From contig MHMD01000023.1 in the NCBI GenBank assembly GCA_001819295.1, positions 8,704-17,370 on the forward strand: DNA of 8,667 nucleotides, in the 5' to 3' direction. Shown piece by piece: positions 1 to 5,045 of this stretch. Numbering within the stretch: the stretch's first letter is position 1; the number at the start of each line of letters is the position of its first letter. The notes beneath the pieces were generated by a model. That model did not search any database. It was not told the origin of the DNA and saw nothing but the letters and a program-made list of their open reading frames with translations. This DNA is from Candidatus Nealsonbacteria bacterium RIFCSPHIGHO2_02_FULL_43_13 (GTDB lineage: Bacteria; Patescibacteriota; Minisyncoccia; Minisyncoccales; MHMH01). The position numbers and the translations under genes were made by a program.

Positions 1-849
1 TTCGCTACCCAATCTTTCATCGGTATTTTGTCTGAAGCGAGAAAATACCGTCTAGCTTTAATTTTGGGGCATCAATATATTACTCAAATGGAAGAAGAGG
101 TGAGGGACGCGGTTTTTGGAAATGTCGGGACTTTAATTTCTTTCCGCGTGGGGGCCGAAGATGCCGAATGGCTGGAAAAAGAATTCACGCCCGAGTTTTT
201 GGCCACTGATATTGTTAATCTAGCTAAGTATAATATTTATTTAAAACTCATGATTGACGGTTTGGCTGGACGTCCTTTTTCGGCCCAAACTATGCCGCCA
301 TTTCCTATCCCTGAACAATCTTCTGTCGACCAAATCATCCAAGCTTCCCGAGAACGATACAGTATCTCGCGACAGATTGTGGAAGAAAAAATCAGCATCT
401 GGACGGGCGACTTGAGCACAGCTTCAATTAAGGCTGCTCCGGCGCAAAACGCAGGACCCACTCTTTATGATGCCCGATGCTCCATGTGCGGCAAAGATAC
501 GAAAGTTGTTTTTCAACCTGACGGCAAACGTCCTGTTTATTGCAAGCCCTGCCGTAAAAAATTAATGGAAAAGCAACAGCCGCTGGCTGAACAAGCCGCC
601 CCCTCGTTGGAGCGGCATCCAGAAGATTCTGGGCGGGAGGATAATTCGCCGCCGCCTGCCTTTGTGCCTTTTTCCTCACCAAGAAAACCTAGAGATGAGG
701 CTCCCACAGGTAGCCCTGGCGACACCGGTCGCCCCAAAAGAAAAGAAATAAATTTGGGAGAATTAAAGCAAGCCATCGAGGATTCTTTGGATAAGAAAGA
801 TGATAGGGGCGGGACAATTGAGCCTGGTCAAACCGTTACGTTTCAATGA
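1..849 (+). CDS. C-terminal part of a type IV secretion-type (VirB4/TraG-like) ATPase with a zinc ribbon, 5' truncated
   Basis: The frame is open from base 1, so the gene begins upstream of the window; the TTG at 28 is not a credible start because the family-like sequence FATQSFIGIL precedes it. The segment with LILGHQYITQM, GNVGTLISFRVG and AEWLEKEF resembles the end of the RecA-like motor domain of VirB4/TraC/TraG ATPases, which drive DNA or protein transfer, or pilus assembly, at the inner membrane. The Walker motifs must lie upstream. Behind it, bases 478-552 encode a CxxC-x17-CxxC zinc ribbon (CSMC ... CKPC), then a low-complexity tail rich in Pro, Ser, Asp and Lys. The TGA stop overlaps the pgk start (ATGA), which implies translational coupling. 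The family call rests on recalled sequence character. The ribbon could instead be a separate domain added to a CPR-specific ATPase. Confidence 0.7.
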   Translation, partial: FATQSFIGILSEARKYRLALILGHQYITQMEEEVRDAVFGNVGTLISFRVGAEDAEWLEKEFTPEFLATDIVNLAKYNIYLKLMIDGLAGRPFSAQTMPPFPIPEQSSVDQIIQASRERYSISRQIVEEKISIWTGDLSTASIKAAPAQNAGPTLYDARCSMCGKDTKVVFQPDGKRPVYCKPCRKKLMEKQQPLAEQAAPSLERHPEDSGREDNSPPPAFVPFSSPRKPRDEAPTGSPGDTGRPKRKEINLGELKQAIEDSLDKKDDRGGTIEPGQTVTFQ

Positions 850-1817
850 AAACGCTCAAAGATTTTGATTTTAAAAATAAAAGAGTTTTAGTCAGAGCAG
901 ATTTCAACGTTCCCCTTTCTCAACAAGGGGAAATTTTAGATGATTTTAGAATTAGACAAACTTTGCCGACCATCAGGTATCTTCTTGAAAAAAATGCTCG
1001 TGTAATTTTAATGTCGCATTTGGGTAATCCCGGCGGAAAATTTGTTAAAGAATTGGCAATGAGACCGGTTGCCGAACGATTAATGGAACTGTTGGGGAAA
1101 AAGGTGGAGTTGCTCGAAAACTTAAGATTTAATCCTGGGGAAGAAAATAACGATGAAAATTTTGCCAAAGAATTGGCCCAAAAGGGCGATATCTATATTA
1201 ATGACGCTTTCGGGGTTTGCCACAGGAATCATGCTTCAGTAAGCGCCATTACTAAATACCTTCCTTCGGGCGCCGGGTTTTTATTAGAAAAGGAAGTTAC
1301 GTGCTTAACCAGGTTAAGCGCCAATCCGGAAAAGCCGCTGGTGGCTATCATTGGCGGAGCTAAAATAGAAACAAAAGTCGGCGTTATCGATAAAATTTCC
1401 GAAAAAGCAGATTTTGTTTTAATTAGCGGCCTTATCGGCAAGGAAGTGGTCGGTCAGAAAATTGTATTACGGCATCCGGAAAAAATCGTTTTTCCCGTTG
1501 ACGAAACGGGCGAAGGCAAAGATGTTGGGACTGAAACCGTCAGGCTTTTCAAGGAAAAAATCGTGCAGGCTAAAACTATTTTTTGGAATGGGCCCTTGGG
1601 AAAAATCGAAAATGAAGAATTTGCTGTGGGAACCGAAGAGATTGCCAAGGCCATCGCTCAAAGCCCCGCCTTTTCAGTTGTTGGAGGAGGGGAGACGGTG
1701 GAGTTTATTACCAAACTCGGCTTGGTTAAAAAATTCAGCCACGTTTCAAGCGGCGGTGGCGCGATGCTGGCTTTCTTAAGTGGCGAAAAACTGCCGGGCC
1801 TCGAAGCTTTAAGATAG
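846..1817 (+). CDS. pgk: phosphoglycerate kinase, shortened
   Basis: Cytosolic glycolytic enzyme that transfers phosphate between 1,3-bisphosphoglycerate and ADP to give ATP and 3-phosphoglycerate. Visible motifs are VRADFNVP (17-23), DDFRIRQTLPTI (32-43), SHLG (57-60), LLENLRF (89-95), INDAFG with CHRNH (119-129), IIGGAKIETK (168-177), FWNGPLG (246-252), GGGETVE (280-286) and SSGGGA (301-306), ending in LPGLEALR. At 323 residues it is well below the usual 385-400. A stretch of roughly 24 residues is missing between LLGKKV and LLENLRF, and a longer one around the LISGLIGKEVVG region of the C-terminal domain. The usual Arg of SHLGRP (yeast R65, in the 3-phosphoglycerate basic patch) is Asn here. 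The ATG is chosen because it overlaps the upstream TGA by 4 bp and starts the conserved N-terminus; no Shine-Dalgarno is visible. It is probably a functional minimal Pgk, since no frame is broken. Confidence 0.95.
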   Translation: MKTLKDFDFKNKRVLVRADFNVPLSQQGEILDDFRIRQTLPTIRYLLEKNARVILMSHLGNPGGKFVKELAMRPVAERLMELLGKKVELLENLRFNPGEENNDENFAKELAQKGDIYINDAFGVCHRNHASVSAITKYLPSGAGFLLEKEVTCLTRLSANPEKPLVAIIGGAKIETKVGVIDKISEKADFVLISGLIGKEVVGQKIVLRHPEKIVFPVDETGEGKDVGTETVRLFKEKIVQAKTIFWNGPLGKIENEEFAVGTEEIAKAIAQSPAFSVVGGGETVEFITKLGLVKKFSHVSSGGGAMLAFLSGEKLPGLEALR

Positions 1818-1830
1818 TCATTCGATAATA

Positions 1831-1857
1831 AATGATGGCAGTTGAACTGCCATCATT
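1831..1857. repeat. REP-like palindrome, copy 1 (upstream of the RAYT gene)
   Basis: Perfect inverted repeat with 13-bp arms (1831-1843 and 1845-1857) around a single G. The core is GATGGCAGTT / AACTGCCATC. The same palindrome recurs at 2012-2038 and 2564-2590, so copies lie on both sides of the Y1 transposase gene and within it. In RAYT systems such hairpins are the substrate of the transposase. Here the arm also supplies the -35 hexamer of the transposase promoter. Confidence 0.9.
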
Positions 1858-1870
1858 GGTTTGCTACAAT
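1842..1870 (+). promoter_or_regulatory. promoter of the RAYT gene, -35 inside the palindrome
   Basis: TTGAAC at 1842-1847, a 17-bp spacer and TACAAT at 1865-1870, preceded by TGC (extended -10). Transcription would start near 1876-1877, on the ATG of the transposase, giving a leaderless mRNA. The -35 straddles the centre of palindrome copy 1, so anything binding that palindrome would block this promoter. Confidence 0.55.
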
Positions 1871-1876
1871 AAGATA

Positions 1877-2560
1877 ATGGAATTTTATCATACCTATAAT
1901 CGAGGAACGGAAAAAAGAAAAATATTTTTAGAAAACTCGGATTTTCTTCGAGGTGTTCACGATCTTTATGAATTTAACGATGTTAAAGCTGCCATTAATG
2001 TTAATCGGAGAATTGATGGCAGTTCGACTGCCATCAATAAAAATCGATTAAGGGAAAAGATTATAAACTTGGCAACTTGGTGTTTAATGCCAAATCATTA
2101 TCACCTTTTTTCTTACCCGGTTGTAGATGATGGTCTGCCAAAATTTCATCAAAAATTTGGCGGAGGCTATACCTGGTTTTTTAATAATAAATACAAGAGA
2201 AATGGGGTACTGTTTCAGGGTAGGTATAAAAAAGTTCAGGTCACCAGCGACACCCAAACCCTTCAATTGATTTGTTATATCCATTCTAATCCATTAGAAC
2301 TTTGGAAGCCCAATTGGAAAGAAAAAGGTTTGACAGATTCAGAGACTAAAGATGCTTTGAACTTTTTGGAAAAAGAATATCGGTGGTCTAGCCATTTAGA
2401 TTATCTGGGAATTAGAAATTTCCCATCATTGATAGACACAGATTTTATCCCCCGATTTTTTAACAGTTCGGGGGAATACAAGGAATTTTTTACAAATTGG
2501 TTGAGATTTTACACTAAAAACATTGAAGTCATCCAAAAGTTGACAATAGAACAAAAATAA
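1877..2560 (+). CDS. REP-associated tyrosine transposase (RAYT, Y1/IS200-like HUH family)
   Basis: A 227-residue single-strand DNA transposase of the Y1 HUH superfamily. Members cut and rejoin hairpin DNA through a covalent 5'-phosphotyrosine. It begins MEFYHTYNRGTEKRKIF, a typical RAYT N-terminus. The HUH motif is in LMPNHYHLF (His74, His76), and the likely nucleophile is Tyr134 in LICYIHSNP; GVLFQGRYK is also family-typical. An in-frame ATG at 1832 would add 15 residues, but that extension is encoded by the palindrome and lies upstream of the inferred transcription start, so 1877 is preferred. The frame itself contains a palindrome copy at 2012-2038, encoding residues 46-54 (IDGSSTAIN) in a region that may be a surface loop. 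No frameshift is seen, so the enzyme may be active. It sits between pgk and the DHH gene, apparently as an insertion. Confidence 0.92.
   Translation: MEFYHTYNRGTEKRKIFLENSDFLRGVHDLYEFNDVKAAINVNRRIDGSSTAINKNRLREKIINLATWCLMPNHYHLFSYPVVDDGLPKFHQKFGGGYTWFFNNKYKRNGVLFQGRYKKVQVTSDTQTLQLICYIHSNPLELWKPNWKEKGLTDSETKDALNFLEKEYRWSSHLDYLGIRNFPSLIDTDFIPRFFNSSGEYKEFFTNWLRFYTKNIEVIQKLTIEQK
2012..2038. repeat. REP-like palindrome, copy 2 (inside the RAYT coding sequence)
   Basis: Arms ATTGATGGCAGT (2012-2023) and ACTGCCATCAAT (2027-2038) pair over 12 bp around TCG. It is the same element as copies 1 and 3, with one centre-proximal A changed to G. It is 27 bp, a multiple of three, and reads through as IDGSSTAIN, so it does not break the transposase frame. 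Confidence 0.9.
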
Positions 2561-2563
2561 AAA

Positions 2564-2590
2564 ATTGATGGCAGTTCAACTGCCATCAAT
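2564..2590. repeat. REP-like palindrome, copy 3 (downstream of the RAYT gene)
   Basis: Perfect inverted repeat with 13-bp arms (2564-2576 and 2578-2590) around a single C. It starts 3 nt after the transposase stop codon. The outer bases are ATTGATGG, as in copy 2, whereas copy 1 has AATGATGG. Confidence 0.9.
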
Positions 2591-2606
2591 ACGCGTTTTT
2601 CTTTTT

Positions 2607-3773
2607 ATGAAACTTGTCAAGAGAGAACAAATAAAAAACATCAAAAAAGCAGCCGAAAGAATAAAGAAGGCGATTGAGGGAAAAGAAAGAATTATTCTTT
2701 ACGGCGACGCTGATATGGATGGTATCGGGTCCACGATTATTCTGAAGGAAGCAATTAAAACTCTGGGCGGTAAAATTACCGCTATTTATTTTCCCGACAG
2801 AGAGCTTGAAGGATACGGGCTTAACGAAGATGCCTTAAATTTTCTCAAAAAACAGGTGCCGGCCTTATTAATTCTTTTGGACTGTGGTATTAGCAATCTT
2901 GATGAGGTAAAAATCGCCAAGAAAATGGGCTTTGAAGTAATGATTGTTGACCACCACCAGCCGTTAAAGAAACTACCTTCGGTTTCCCTTATTGTTAACC
3001 CCAAACAGAAAGGCGATAAATATCCTTTTAAAGAGTTTGCCGCCGCCGGAGTCGTTTTCAGATTAATTGAAACCTTGCTCGCCGAAAAAATGGCCTCTTC
3101 GTTGAGGAGTAATTTTTTGGAGCTGGTCGCTTTGGCGACGATTGCCGATATGATGCCCCAAACCAACGATAACCTGGAGATTGTCGGAGAAGGCCTGCGC
3201 TCGTTGAAAAATACCTCAAGGCCGGCCCTGCAGGCTTTTGGGGAAATTGACCCGGTCATTAAAGATGATGTTAATCAGTTCGCCCAGAAAATTATTTTGG
3301 CCTGTCACGCTGGTAACGGTAAAAAACATTCCAACGAGGCTTATCTGCTTTTGACTGAAAAATCTCTAAAAGAGGCCGAAAGCATGGCTAAGTATCTTTT
3401 GGATAAAGCTTACGACCGCCACCTTCAAATCAAAGAGATTGTTGAAGAGATTGGAAAGAAAGTTTTACGTAAAACCGAAGATGTAATCATATTTGAAGGA
3501 GAAGATTGGTGGCCTGTTTTAATGCTGGGGCCTGCCGCCTCCAAGATTGTCAGAACTTACAAAAAACCGGTTTTTCTTTACAACCAGAAAAATGGCGTCT
3601 GCCAGGGAGCCGTCAGAACCCCCAAAGGCATGGACAGCGTGAAGGCGATGGTGCATTGTTCAAAAACGCTTGAAACCTATGGCGGACATCCGCAAGCCGC
3701 CGGTTTCAGGATAAAAGAGAAAGATTTAGAAAAATTCAGGTCCTGTTTAATCGATTATTTCATGATAAAATAA
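2607..3773 (+). CDS. RecJ-like DHH/DHHA1 phosphoesterase (putative single-strand DNA 5'-3' exonuclease)
   Basis: A 388-residue cytosolic metal-dependent phosphoesterase. All DHH-domain motifs are present: GDADMDGIG (Asp34, 36, 38), LDCGIS (Asp92), VDHHQP (115-117) and ADMMP (Asp181). The C-terminal DHHA1 domain shows WWPVLMLGPAASKI, QGAVRTPKGMDS and GGHPQAAGF (359-367), as in RecJ. RecJ degrades single-stranded DNA 5'-3' in recombination and repair, but bacterial RecJ is usually near 570 residues with an OB-fold and extra C-terminal sequence. This form is essentially DHH plus DHHA1, so an oligonucleotide phosphodiesterase role is possible. An open frame runs back to 2565, but those 14 codons come from palindrome copy 3, so the ATG of MKLVKREQ is taken as the start. 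No Shine-Dalgarno is visible. RNase HI follows after 5 nt, so the two are probably cotranscribed. Confidence 0.88.
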   Translation: MKLVKREQIKNIKKAAERIKKAIEGKERIILYGDADMDGIGSTIILKEAIKTLGGKITAIYFPDRELEGYGLNEDALNFLKKQVPALLILLDCGISNLDEVKIAKKMGFEVMIVDHHQPLKKLPSVSLIVNPKQKGDKYPFKEFAAAGVVFRLIETLLAEKMASSLRSNFLELVALATIADMMPQTNDNLEIVGEGLRSLKNTSRPALQAFGEIDPVIKDDVNQFAQKIILACHAGNGKKHSNEAYLLLTEKSLKEAESMAKYLLDKAYDRHLQIKEIVEEIGKKVLRKTEDVIIFEGEDWWPVLMLGPAASKIVRTYKKPVFLYNQKNGVCQGAVRTPKGMDSVKAMVHCSKTLETYGGHPQAAGFRIKEKDLEKFRSCLIDYFMIK

Positions 3774-3778
3774 GTTAT

Positions 3779-4219
3779 ATGAAGAAAATTATTATTTATA
3801 CAGATGGGGGATCGCGGGGTAATCCGGGGCCAGCAGCTTTTGGAGTTGTTATCTGCGATGAAACGGGCAAGGTGCTCAAAGAATACGGAGAAACGATTGG
3901 GGTGCGCACCAACAATGAAGCCGAATACGAGGCGGTTGTTTTTGCCTTAAAGAAAGTGAAAGCTCTTTACGGCAAAGTCGCTTTAAAAAACAGCGAGATT
4001 GAGGTAAGGTCTGACTCCGAGCTTTTGGTCAAACAGGTGAACGGCGAATATAAAATTATGGAACCAAAAATTCAGGAATTATTTTTGGAAGTTTGGAACT
4101 TGAAAACGGAATTCAAGAAACTTAAGTTTGTGGCGGTTGGCCGTGAGAAAAACAAAGAAGCCGACAAACTCGTCAATGCAGCCCTAGATGGCCAAGTCAA
4201 AAACCAAACGCTATTTTAA
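3779..4219 (+). CDS. rnhA: ribonuclease HI family protein
   Basis: A 146-residue RNase H fold enzyme that would cut the RNA strand of RNA-DNA hybrids (R-loops, primers) using two metal ions. It opens with IIIYTDGGSRGNPGPAAFG. The four catalytic acids are in place: Asp9, Glu49 (TNNEAEYEA), Asp79 (VRSDSELLVKQVNGEY) and Asp129 (NKEADKLVN). The AEY-type second motif resembles the archaeal/YpdQ-like branch of RNase HI more than E. coli RnhA, so exact orthology to rnhA is not certain. Length is normal for the family. The start lies 5 nt after the DHH stop codon without a Shine-Dalgarno, consistent with an operon of two nucleic-acid processing enzymes. Confidence 0.92.
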   Translation: MKKIIIYTDGGSRGNPGPAAFGVVICDETGKVLKEYGETIGVRTNNEAEYEAVVFALKKVKALYGKVALKNSEIEVRSDSELLVKQVNGEYKIMEPKIQELFLEVWNLKTEFKKLKFVAVGREKNKEADKLVNAALDGQVKNQTLF

Positions 4220-4220
4220 T

Positions 4221-4250
4221 TTGACAGAGATTTCTGTATTAAGATATAAT
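4221..4250 (+). promoter_or_regulatory. consensus sigma70-type promoter of the coiled-coil gene
   Basis: TTGACA at 4221-4226, an 18-bp spacer and TATAAT at 4245-4250: both hexamers match consensus fully. Transcription should begin around 4256-4258, at the tandem ATGATG of the next gene, so the mRNA would be leaderless. A small inverted repeat (ACAGA / TCTGT, 4224-4237) overlaps the end of the -35 and the spacer; it could be an operator, but it is short. Confidence 0.8.
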
Positions 4251-4254
4251 AAAA

Positions 4255-4473
4255 ATGATGGAGAATAAAAATATTACAATTGATGATTTGGCAGGAATGG
4301 TTCAAAAGGGGTTTGAAGAGACAGCAAAAAAAGACGAAGTTAATGAACGATTTGATAAGATTGAAGATCGTCTTGAGAGTATCGAGAAGTTAATCCTTGC
4401 TGATCACAAAAGAAGAATAGAAAAACTAGAGGATGAAGTGAAAGAACTAAGGGAATTACTCGCCGTAAAATAA
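4255..4473 (+). CDS. small coiled-coil protein of unknown function
   Basis: A 72-residue charged protein without signal peptide or membrane segment. Residues about 25-70 show heptad-like spacing of Ile and Leu in RFDKIEDRLESIEKLI and RIEKLEDEVKELRELL, so it should form a long alpha-helical coiled coil and probably oligomerise. The N-terminal part (ITIDDLAGMVQKGFEETAKKDEV) resembles short phage or plasmid coiled-coil proteins and the DUF-type small helical proteins common in CPR genomes, but I do not recognise a family. Two start codons stand in tandem (4255 and 4258); the promoter geometry fits either as a leaderless start. The unit is monocistronic, bounded by a perfect promoter and a strong terminator, which suggests substantial expression. 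Confidence 0.75.
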   Translation: MMENKNITIDDLAGMVQKGFEETAKKDEVNERFDKIEDRLESIEKLILADHKRRIEKLEDEVKELRELLAVK

Positions 4474-4506
4474 ACCGAGTAAGTTTTAGCTTTACCCAAA
4501 AAATAA

Positions 4507-4540
4507 AAAAGACCTGCTTGAGCAAGTCTTTTATTTTTTT
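4507..4540. terminator. bidirectional intrinsic terminator
   Basis: Stem AAAAGAC-C-TGC / GCA-A-GTCTTTT with loop TTGA (4507-4532). It is followed on the + strand by a T-rich run to 4540 and on the - strand by the complement of the A-run at about 4496-4506. The single C.A mismatch of the + transcript becomes a G.U pair on the - transcript. It ends the coiled-coil gene. Confidence 0.85.
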
Positions 4541-4558
4541 AAAGAGTTACGAATTGAT

Positions 4559-4601
4559 GGACTTACGAAATCCATCATATCTGATAGGATTTCGTAAGTC
4601 C
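4559..4601. repeat. 15-bp perfect inverted repeat, hairpin without U-tract
   Basis: GGACTTACGAAATCC (4559-4573) and its exact complement (4587-4601) flank a 13-nt loop in which ATCA/TGAT can extend the stem. No T-run follows, so it is not an intrinsic terminator. The left arm also contains GATGG ... CCATC (4556-4576), the same outer core as the REP-like palindromes near the transposase. It precedes the small ORF at 4616 and could be a hairpin in its leader or a mobile-element footprint. Confidence 0.75.
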
Positions 4602-4615
4602 CAAATACAAGAAAA

Positions 4616-4768
4616 GTGCCAAATTGGCCTTTATTTCCTCCGTTTCCAGGGGAACGCGAACCTTTTCCTTCCGAAGAAAAGGATTGCCCACACTGTGAGG
4701 GAACTGGTTATTGCCCCAATTATCCACCTTGGCCATCCGTGAACGATCAGTGGCCGATTAAGTCCTAA
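4616..4768 (+). CDS. small Pro-rich protein with a CxxCxGxGxC zinc-knuckle-like motif
   Basis: A 50-codon ORF from GTG (no Shine-Dalgarno) to TAA, too short for ordinary gene calling. It encodes a proline- and aromatic-rich peptide with CPHCEGTGYCP at residues 24-34 (Cys24, Cys27, Cys33). That matches one half of the DnaJ-type CxxCxGxG zinc-binding repeat, so it may bind Zn as a dimer or with His26. The frame is closed upstream by a TAA within the 15-bp inverted repeat, so a longer N-terminus is impossible. A strong terminator starts 15 nt after the stop. The motif and terminator argue for a real gene. The absence of an ATG, Shine-Dalgarno or clear promoter argues for caution. Function unknown. 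Confidence 0.5.
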   Translation: MPNWPLFPPFPGEREPFPSEEKDCPHCEGTGYCPNYPPWPSVNDQWPIKS

Positions 4769-4783
4769 GAAATTAGGGCGAGC

Positions 4784-4812
4784 ACGAGAGTTAACACTCT
4801 CGTTCTTTTTTT
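4784..4812 (+). terminator. intrinsic terminator after the small zinc-knuckle ORF
   Basis: Stem ACGAGAG (4784-4790) / CTCTCGT (4797-4803) with loop TTAACA, followed by TC and seven Ts (4806-4812). It insulates the 23S promoter region from upstream transcription. Confidence 0.85.
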
Positions 4813-4826
4813 ACTACGGATGTCTG

Positions 4827-4868
4827 GATTTCCGATATCCCCCTTAATTTTGGGGGATATCGGAAATC
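4827..4868. repeat. 17-bp perfect inverted repeat upstream of the 23S promoter
   Basis: GATTTCCGATATCCCCC (4827-4843) and its exact complement (4852-4868) surround an 8-nt AT-rich loop. It lies 12 bp upstream of the -35 of the rRNA promoter. There is no U-tract on either strand. It could be a binding site, a cruciform-forming element or the remnant of a small hairpin mobile element. Confidence 0.85.
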
Positions 4869-4880
4869 GGCAAATCGGGC

Positions 4881-4908
4881 TTGACACGTTTTCTGGGCTT
4901 GCTATGAT
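4881..4908 (+). promoter_or_regulatory. rrl: promoter of the 23S rRNA transcription unit
   Basis: TTGACA at 4881-4886, a 16-bp spacer and TATGAT at 4903-4908 with TGC before it (extended -10). The expected start is about 4914-4916. It lies between an upstream terminator and the 23S gene, with no 16S or tRNA between, so the 23S gene seems to have a private promoter. Confidence 0.75.
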
Positions 4909-4918
4909 TCACTTGTTT

Positions 4919-5024
4919 ATGAGAAAAACAATTACCACCTTGAATAAAACCAGCGGTTAATAAAACTGTGTTTTTTCGTCGCAGTGACCGCTTAACCAAG
5001 GCGGTTTTTCATTTATTTTCTCGT
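4919..5024 (+). promoter_or_regulatory. structured 23S leader: long nested hairpin that competes with a terminator
   Basis: Four stems nest in register: ATGAGAAAA (4919-4927) with TTTTCTCGT (5016-5024), one G.U; ACCACCTTG (4934-4942) with CAAGGCGGT (4997-5005), one mismatch; AGCGGT (4952-4957) with ACCGCT (4987-4992); and ACTG (4965-4968) with CAGT (4982-4985). This fold uses both strands of the terminator hairpin at 4987-5005, so the two are mutually exclusive. It may be an attenuator-type switch or an RNase III processing stem. A 13-codon ORF with four Thr codons (4919-4960) lies in the 5' part, but there is no independent evidence that it is translated. Confidence 0.5.
4987..5009 (+). terminator. 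intrinsic terminator-like hairpin in the 23S leader
   Basis: Stem ACCGCTT (4987-4993) / AGGCGGT (4999-5005), 7 bp with one T.G, loop AACCA, then TTTTT (5005-5009). It lies upstream of the boxA-like element and about 100 nt before the mature 23S 5' end, so it must be bypassed for rRNA synthesis. Confidence 0.6.
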
Positions 5025-5027
5025 AAT

Positions 5028-5045
5028 GAACTTTGAAAACTGAAT
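5028..5045 (+). promoter_or_regulatory. boxA-like antitermination element
   Basis: GAACTTTGAAAACTGAAT closely matches the CTTTGAAAACT block that precedes 23S genes in many rRNA spacers and acts as a Nus-factor boxA site. It is placed about 65-80 nt before the mature 23S. Confidence 0.5.

Noticed and set aside
846..849. Possible UGA=Gly recoding as in some CPR lineages
   Set aside because: TGA is used as the stop of the first gene in a classic ATGA overlap, and the other genes end at TAA or TAG without in-frame TGA.
1832..1876. N-terminal extension MMAVELPS... of the transposase from the upstream ATG
   Set aside because: These codons are the palindrome read in frame, they lie upstream of the inferred transcription start, and family similarity begins at MEFYHTYNRG.
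2540..2568. Candidate promoter TTGACA at 2540-2545 before the DHH gene
   Set aside because: No acceptable -10 hexamer at 16-18 bp; the match is probably part of the transposase coding sequence.
2565..2606. N-terminal extension of the DHH protein from a TTG
   Set aside because: Again palindrome sequence read through (MMAVQLPS); the conserved part starts well after the ATG at 2607.
2786..3259. 157-codon minus-strand ORF
   Set aside because: Antisense shadow of the DHH gene, whose + frame has all catalytic motifs; no start signals were seen.
4518..4742. 74-codon + strand ORF
   Set aside because: It starts with TTG inside a terminator hairpin and reads through an inverted repeat. The overlapping frame at 4616-4768 has the Cys motif and a terminator after it.
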